64,000 nt of DNA from positions 1 to 64,000 of the forward strand of contig NZ_JARGYC010000006.1 of NCBI RefSeq assembly GCF_029168335.1. Direction: 5' to 3'. How positions within the stretch are numbered: the first letter of the stretch is position 1; every line of letters starts with the position of its first letter. A model generated the notes under the pieces. It did not search any database. It worked only from the letters and a program-made list of their open reading frames with translations, and was not told the origin of the DNA. Below, in pieces: positions 59,737-64,000 of the stretch. The DNA is from Psychromarinibacter sediminicola (lineage in GTDB: Bacteria > Pseudomonadota > Alphaproteobacteria > Rhodobacterales > Rhodobacteraceae). Both the position numbers and the translations under genes were made by a program.

Positions 59737-61656
59737 TTGGGCAACGCCAGAAATATCGCGTTTTGGGTCGTACTATTCCTGCTGATCCTTGCGCTGTTCA
59801 ACCTGTTCTCGGGCGGTCAGTCGACCATGACCACCCGGTCGATCAGCTATTCCGACTTCGTGCAGCGGGTCGAGAACGACAATGTCGCCTCGGTCACCAT
59901 CGACGGCGAACGCATCCTGTTCCGCGGCGCCGACGGCCAGGACTACAGCACGATCCGGCCCGATGACGCCGATGTGACCGGCATGCTGATCGAGAACGAC
60001 GTGACCGTCACCGCGAAGCCGCAGGAGCAGTCGGGCTTCCAGACGATCCTGATGACCTTCCTGCCCTTCCTGCTGCTGATCGGCGTCTGGATCTATTTCA
60101 TGAACCGGATGCAGGGCGGCGGCCGCGGCGGCGCGATGGGCTTCGGCAAGTCCAAGGCCAAGCTGCTGACCGAAAAGCAGGGCCGCGTGACCTTCGACGA
60201 CGTCGCCGGCATCGACGAGGCGAAGGACGACCTCGAAGAGATCGTGGAATTCCTGCGCAACCCGCAGAAATTCTCGCGTCTGGGCGGCAAGATCCCGAAA
60301 GGCGCGCTGCTGGTCGGCCCGCCGGGTACCGGTAAGACCCTGCTGGCCCGCGCCGTGGCCGGCGAGGCGGGCGTGCCGTTCTTCACCATCTCGGGCTCCG
60401 ACTTTGTCGAGATGTTCGTGGGCGTGGGTGCGTCCCGCGTGCGCGACATGTTCGAGCAGGCGAAGAAGAACGCCCCCTGCATCGTGTTCATCGACGAGAT
60501 CGACGCCGTCGGCCGCTCGCGCGGCGTGGGCTATGGCGGCGGCAACGACGAGCGCGAGCAGACGCTGAACCAGCTTCTGGTCGAGATGGACGGCTTCGAG
60601 TCGAACGAAGGCATCATCATCGTCGCGGCGACGAACCGCCCCGACGTGCTGGACCCCGCGCTGCTGCGCCCCGGCCGGTTCGACCGGCAGGTGCAGGTGC
60701 CCAACCCCGACGTGCGCGGCCGCGACAAGATCCTGGGCGTCCATGCCCGCAAGGTGCCGCTGGGCCCCGATGTGGATCTGCGCATCATCGCGCGCGGCAC
60801 GCCGGGCTTCTCGGGCGCGGATCTGGCGAACCTGGTGAACGAGGCGGCGCTGATGGCCGCCCGCGTGGGCCGGCGGTTCGTCACGATGGAGGACTTCGAG
60901 AACGCCAAGGACAAGGTCATGATGGGCTCGGAGCGCCGCTCCATGGTCATGACCGACGACGAGAAGAAGCTGACCGCCTATCACGAGGCGGGCCACGCCA
61001 TCGTCGGCCTGAACGTGCCGCAGCACGACCCGATCCACAAGGCGACGATCATCCCGCGCGGCCGGGCACTGGGCCTGGTCCTGGCGCTGCCCGAGCGCGA
61101 CCAGCTGTCGGTGACGCTGACCAAGTACAAGTCCAAGATCGCCATGGCGATGGGCGGGCGCGTCGCCGAGGAGCTGATCTTCGGCAAGGAGAACGTGACC
61201 TCCGGCGCGGCCTCGGACATCCAGCAGGTGTCGAAGATCGCGCGCGCGATGGTGACGCAGTTCGGCTTCGCCGAAGAGCTGGGCTACGTGGATTATGCCA
61301 ACGAGCAGCAATCCTACCTGGGCCCCTACGGCGCCGGCACCAATCACTCCGACGACATGCAGCAGCGCATCGACGCCAAGGTGAAGGAATTCATCGACGA
61401 GGGCTACGACACGGCCAAGCGCATCCTCACCGAGAAGAACGAGGATCTGCACCGGCTGGCCCAGGGGCTGCTGGAATACGAGACGCTGACCGGCGACGAG
61501 ATCACCAAGGTGATCGCGGGCGAGCCGCTGAACCGCGGCGACGACGAGGACGACCACACGACCGGCGGCACCGCCTCGGTCACGGCGATCCCCAAGACCA
61601 AGCCCAAGCCGCGGCCCTCGGGCGACAGCGGCGGGATGGAGCCGGAACCCACCTGA
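59737..61656 (+). CDS. ftsH: Membrane-bound AAA+ zinc protease FtsH
   Basis: The 639-residue product starts at TTG 59737, 7 bases after a GGAGGAG ribosome-binding site; an earlier TTG at 59722 overlaps that site and is less likely. Two membrane helices (7-24 and about 103-121) flank a periplasmic domain. Walker A GPPGTGKT is at 194-201, the second region of homology is [21 protein letters not shown], and the zinc motif HEAGH is at 416-420. It degrades membrane proteins and regulators such as LpxC or sigma-32. A strong terminator follows. Confidence 0.96.
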   Translation: MGNARNIAFWVVLFLLILALFNLFSGGQSTMTTRSISYSDFVQRVENDNVASVTIDGERILFRGADGQDYSTIRPDDADVTGMLIENDVTVTAKPQEQSGFQTILMTFLPFLLLIGVWIYFMNRMQGGGRGGAMGFGKSKAKLLTEKQGRVTFDDVAGIDEAKDDLEEIVEFLRNPQKFSRLGGKIPKGALLVGPPGTGKTLLARAVAGEAGVPFFTISGSDFVEMFVGVGASRVRDMFEQAKKNAPCIVFIDEIDAVGRSRGVGYGGGNDEREQTLNQLLVEMDGFESNEGIIIVAATNRPDVLDPALLRPGRFDRQVQVPNPDVRGRDKILGVHARKVPLGPDVDLRIIARGTPGFSGADLANLVNEAALMAARVGRRFVTMEDFENAKDKVMMGSERRSMVMTDDEKKLTAYHEAGHAIVGLNVPQHDPIHKATIIPRGRALGLVLALPERDQLSVTLTKYKSKIAMAMGGRVAEELIFGKENVTSGAASDIQQVSKIARAMVTQFGFAEELGYVDYANEQQSYLGPYGAGTNHSDDMQQRIDAKVKEFIDEGYDTAKRILTEKNEDLHRLAQGLLEYETLTGDEITKVIAGEPLNRGDDEDDHTTGGTASVTAIPKTKPKPRPSGDSGGMEPEPT

Positions 61657-61665
61657 CAGGAAGAG

Positions 61666-61692
61666 CCCCCGCGCCCCGGCGCGGGGGTTTTT
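61666..61692 (+). terminator. Intrinsic terminator of ftsH
   Basis: CCCCCGCGCC (61666-61675) and GGCGCGGGGG (61678-61687) followed by TTTTT. Perfect arms, 2-base loop. Confidence 0.9.
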
Positions 61693-61704
61693 CCTTGACC
61701 GGCA

Positions 61705-61774
61705 CCGTTTTCTTGGAAAGAAAACGGATCGGATTGTTTGCAACAATCCGGGCCGGAGTTTTACAAAAACTCCG
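61705..61774. repeat. Triple-hairpin repeat, copy 3
   Basis: H1 has CCGTTTTCTT / AAGAAAACGG arms (61705-61727) and loop GGA. H2 has CGGATTGTT / AACAATCCG arms (61730-61750) and loop TGC. H3 has CGGAGTTTT / AAAACTCCG arms (61754-61774) and loop ACA. H1 resembles the first hairpin of copy 1. It stands after a complete terminator, so termination is not its obvious task. Confidence 0.8.
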
Positions 61775-61859
61775 ATAACGGGCGCCCCGTCCGATTGATT
61801 GCCTTCCCCCGAAACGGTCGCCATTCTGCACGCGCAATCCGACCCGGAGGTTTTCGCCC

Positions 61860-62444
61860 ATGCCCGCGCTCGTCCGCACCGACCATTCCGCCCGCATCAC
61901 CTGGCTCGGCCGGGTGAAGGACCGCGACGACAGCCTCTTGGCCGACCCGGTGGAACGCATCGAGGCCATGTTCGACGGGTTCGCGGGCGAATGCCACGGC
62001 GGCGCGACGCGGCCCGCCTGTTCGCGTTTCACCATGCTGCACCCGAAGGGCACCGAGATCCGCAACACGCGGCAGATCTCGATCCTCTCGGCGGAGGAAC
62101 TGGCCGAGATCGCCGCCGCCATCGGGCTGGAGACGCTGGACCCGGCGCTTCTCGGCGCCTCGATGGTCGTCGAGGGCATTCCCGATTTCAGCCACGTGCC
62201 GCCGGGCGCGCGGCTGCAGGCGCCCTCCGGCGCGACGCTGACCGTCGACCTGGAGAACGGCCCCTGCCAGTTCCCCGCGAAGGAGATCGAGCGCGTGCAT
62301 CCCGGCCACGGCAAGGGGTTCAAGCCCGCCGCCGAGAGCCGCCGCGGCGTCACCGCCTGGGTGGAACGGCCCGGCGCGCTGGCCGTGGGCGACACGCTGG
62401 GGCTGTTCGTGCCGACGCAGCCGGCCTGGCGTGGCGGGTCCTGA
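61860..62444 (+). CDS. MOSC-domain protein
   Basis: The 194-residue product has a MOSC fold. The conserved cysteine lies in LENGPCQFPAKEIE, expected to carry a persulfide. FDGFAGECHGGATRP and KEIERVHPGHGKGF are family blocks. MOSC proteins transfer sulfur, often to a molybdenum cofactor, or reduce N-hydroxylated substrates. The substrate here is unknown. Confidence 0.82.
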   Translation: MPALVRTDHSARITWLGRVKDRDDSLLADPVERIEAMFDGFAGECHGGATRPACSRFTMLHPKGTEIRNTRQISILSAEELAEIAAAIGLETLDPALLGASMVVEGIPDFSHVPPGARLQAPSGATLTVDLENGPCQFPAKEIERVHPGHGKGFKPAAESRRGVTAWVERPGALAVGDTLGLFVPTQPAWRGGS

Positions 62445-62515
62445 CGGCGAAGCGCGCCGCCCGCCCGCCGGCGTAAGCCGTTTCTTAACCCGGGTCGCCT
62501 AGACCGGCCCGGGCC

Positions 62516-63625
62516 ATGACCCTGATACCCGACCTCATCGAGCTGTCCTCGATCGGCAGCGACCGGACCTACACCCCCGGCCCGGACGGGGGCGGGGAGA
62601 TCCTGGGCGTCGTGGACGACGCCGTCTATTCCGGCGACGGCGACAACCCGCCGGGCGAGATCGTCGAGCTGAACGAGACCGCCTCGGGTGGCGGCGTTCT
62701 GACGATCGGCGACACGGCCTACAGCATCGAACTCGTGGTACCCGGCACCGGCGGAGTCGACCTGGCCTTCGCCGACGGAACTTCGCTCACCCTCACCGGC
62801 GACGGCGGAGCCACGGAGGTGGTGTTCATCGTCGCCACGCCGACGAACGGCGGCGCGGTGCGATATTTCATGGCCGTCGACGACACCGCGGCCGGGGGCG
62901 ACCTTCCGCCGATCACCTCGATCACCACCCATGCGCTCGACTGGGACCCGGCCGGCGACGATGTCAGGATCAACCTCGATGTGGACAACGCCATCTCGGC
63001 GGTCTGCTTCGCCGCCGGCACGCGGATAGCAGTCCCGGGCGGGACGCGGCCGGTGGAGCGGCTGCCGCCCGGGCAGGTCGTGCAGACGATGGATCGCGGC
63101 GCGCAGCCGGTGCGCTGGACCGGGCGGGCGGTGCTGACGGCGCGGGATCTTCGGGCGCATCCGCATCTGGCGCCGGTCCGCTTTGCGCCCGGCGCGCTGG
63201 CCGCCGGCCGCCCGCACCGCGCCCTGACTGTCTCGCCGCAGCACCGGATCCTTCTGTCCTCGCCCATCGCGGCGCGAATGTTCGGCTGCCGCGAGGTGCT
63301 CGTGCCCGCCGTCAAGCTCACGGGGCTTGCAGGGGTCGAGCAGCTGACAGGGGCCGGCGGCGTGACCTACCACCACCTTCTGCTCGACCGGCACGAGATC
63401 ATACTGGCCGAGGGCGCGGCCACCGAATCCATGCTGCGCGGACGAGAGGCGCTGCGCGCGCTGCCGCCGGAGGCCCGCGACGAGATCGCCCGGCTTTTCC
63501 CCGACGCCCCGGTCGAGCGCCCGTCCGAGGCCGCCCGTCCGATCCAGGCGGGGCGCGGCCGGCTTGCCCGGCTGATCCTGCGCCACCGCAAGAACGGCAA
63601 GCCGCTGTTTCCTGCCCCGCCCTGA
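62516..63625 (+). CDS. Hint-domain protein (hedgehog/intein-like)
   Basis: The 369-residue product begins with an acidic Gly/Asp-rich region (1-160) resembling surface or secreted proteins. The Hint domain starts at C164 (VCFAAGTRIAVPGGTRPVERL), with LTVSPQHRILL and YHHLLLDRHEIILAEGAATES. Such proteins are common in Rhodobacteraceae. Autocleavage at the cysteine is plausible, but I do not see an intein-type terminal asparagine. The basic C-terminal tail is odd for a secreted protein. Confidence 0.78.
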   Translation: MTLIPDLIELSSIGSDRTYTPGPDGGGEILGVVDDAVYSGDGDNPPGEIVELNETASGGGVLTIGDTAYSIELVVPGTGGVDLAFADGTSLTLTGDGGATEVVFIVATPTNGGAVRYFMAVDDTAAGGDLPPITSITTHALDWDPAGDDVRINLDVDNAISAVCFAAGTRIAVPGGTRPVERLPPGQVVQTMDRGAQPVRWTGRAVLTARDLRAHPHLAPVRFAPGALAAGRPHRALTVSPQHRILLSSPIAARMFGCREVLVPAVKLTGLAGVEQLTGAGGVTYHHLLLDRHEIILAEGAATESMLRGREALRALPPEARDEIARLFPDAPVERPSEAARPIQAGRGRLARLILRHRKNGKPLFPAPP

Positions 63626-63786
63626 CGGGCCTCCGACCAGCGGACGCTGCGGCAATTCACGCCGCTTTGTCCGGTTGATTACCGCCCCCGCATCGTCTAG
63701 GCGAAACTCGACCCGCGCTGCGGGCACGCCGGGCCGTTTCCGCGCCCGCCCGAGGATTCAACCGGACAGAGAGGGGCACCGACAAG

Positions 63787-64000
63787 ATGGCCGACGCAAA
63801 GCAACCCGACATTGTGTATACCACGGTAGACGAAGCGCCGGAGCTGGCCAGCGCCTCCTTCCTGCCGATCATCCGGTTCTTTGCCGAGGCCGCCGAAGTC
63901 GACGTTCAGACCCGCGACATCTCGCTGGCCGGGCGCATCCTGGCGGCCTTCCCCGACCACCTGACCGAGGATCAGAAGCAGTCCGACGACCTCGCCTGGC
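63787..64000 (+). CDS. icd: Isocitrate dehydrogenase, monomeric type (N-terminal part)
   Basis: Only the first 71 codons are inside the window. The start [20 protein letters not shown] and [33 protein letters not shown] are typical of the monomeric NADP-dependent isocitrate dehydrogenase of about 740 residues. It makes 2-oxoglutarate in the TCA cycle. The gene continues past the window end. Confidence 0.88.
   Translation, partial: MADAKQPDIVYTTVDEAPELASASFLPIIRFFAEAAEVDVQTRDISLAGRILAAFPDHLTEDQKQSDDLAW

Noticed and set aside
59773-61824. 683-codon minus-strand frame opposite ftsH
   Set aside because: Composition artefact; ftsH motifs are unambiguous.
1-64000. CRISPR arrays, tRNA and rRNA genes, origin of replication
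   Set aside because: No regularly spaced repeats with unique spacers, no cloverleaf sequences, no rRNA-like conserved blocks and no DnaA-box cluster were seen while reading.

Overview
The window looks like a chromosomal segment of a high-GC alphaproteobacterium of the Rhodobacteraceae/Paracoccaceae group. This rests on the codon bias (G/C at almost every third position), the Tad pilus locus layout (flp, cpaB, cpaC, an OmpA-type lipoprotein, cpaE, cpaF, tadB, tadC, tadD, a second TPR protein, prepilin peptidase), the urtABCDE urea transporter, a monomeric isocitrate dehydrogenase and an ATPase resembling ones I recall from that group. I saw no tRNA, rRNA or CRISPR array. Only the extreme left edge looks like an insertion-sequence end.

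Layout. 1-400: possible IS terminus, a terminator and a small secreted protein. 665-4197: DprE1-like oxidase, DprE2-like reductase and a convergent HAD-UbiA fusion, together a decaprenylphosphoryl-arabinose-type gene set, next to a lytic transglycosylase. 5457-16039: Tad pilus locus. 16040-16381: nested palindromes. 16382-19442: polytopic membrane protein and divergent AAA ATPase. 19822-25897: urtABCDE. 25898-26396: non-coding region rich in hairpins, with a promoter-like element. 26397-28735: multidrug exporter and divergent MarR regulator. 28851-36644: Lhr-type helicase, PdeM nuclease, thioesterase, nitronate monooxygenase, MFS protein, msrA, prmA. 37180-41216: small membrane protein, DUF1127 protein, ruvCAB, an unknown conserved gene. 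41275-50345: ten-gene minus-strand operon from a NanR-type regulator through a TRAP transporter, two DapA/NanA-family aldolases, mannonate dehydratase, SDR, RraA-like protein and lactonase. 50656-59654: secreted protein, methyltransferase, ybgC-tolQRA-(extra TolA domain)-tolB-pal-cpoB-tilS. 59737-64000: ftsH, MOSC protein, Hint-domain protein and the start of icd.

Working together: the Tad genes assemble a type IVb pilus; urtA-E import urea; YbgC/TolQRAB/Pal/CpoB form the envelope-constriction machine; RuvCAB resolve Holliday junctions; Lhr and PdeM belong to a DNA-damage gene set whose ligase and nuclease partners are absent here. The NanR-type operon is best read as import and breakdown of a sugar acid that is probably not sialic acid, because the amino-sugar genes are missing.

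Most notable non-genic signals: (1) a repeat family made of three successive short, near-perfect hairpins with a TTC-NN-GAA-like core, found after marR, after an MFS gene and after ftsH; (2) a 69-bp promoter-like element with identical geometry at 26326-26394 (minus) and 40505-40573 (plus), containing two GGTGTCC boxes, a TTGGAC hexamer and a LacI-like half-palindrome; (3) tandem 16-bp operators 20 bp apart in front of the nanR-type operon; (4) a free-standing duplicate of the TolA C-terminal domain directly after tolA. All functions are inferred from sequence reading alone; no database search was run.
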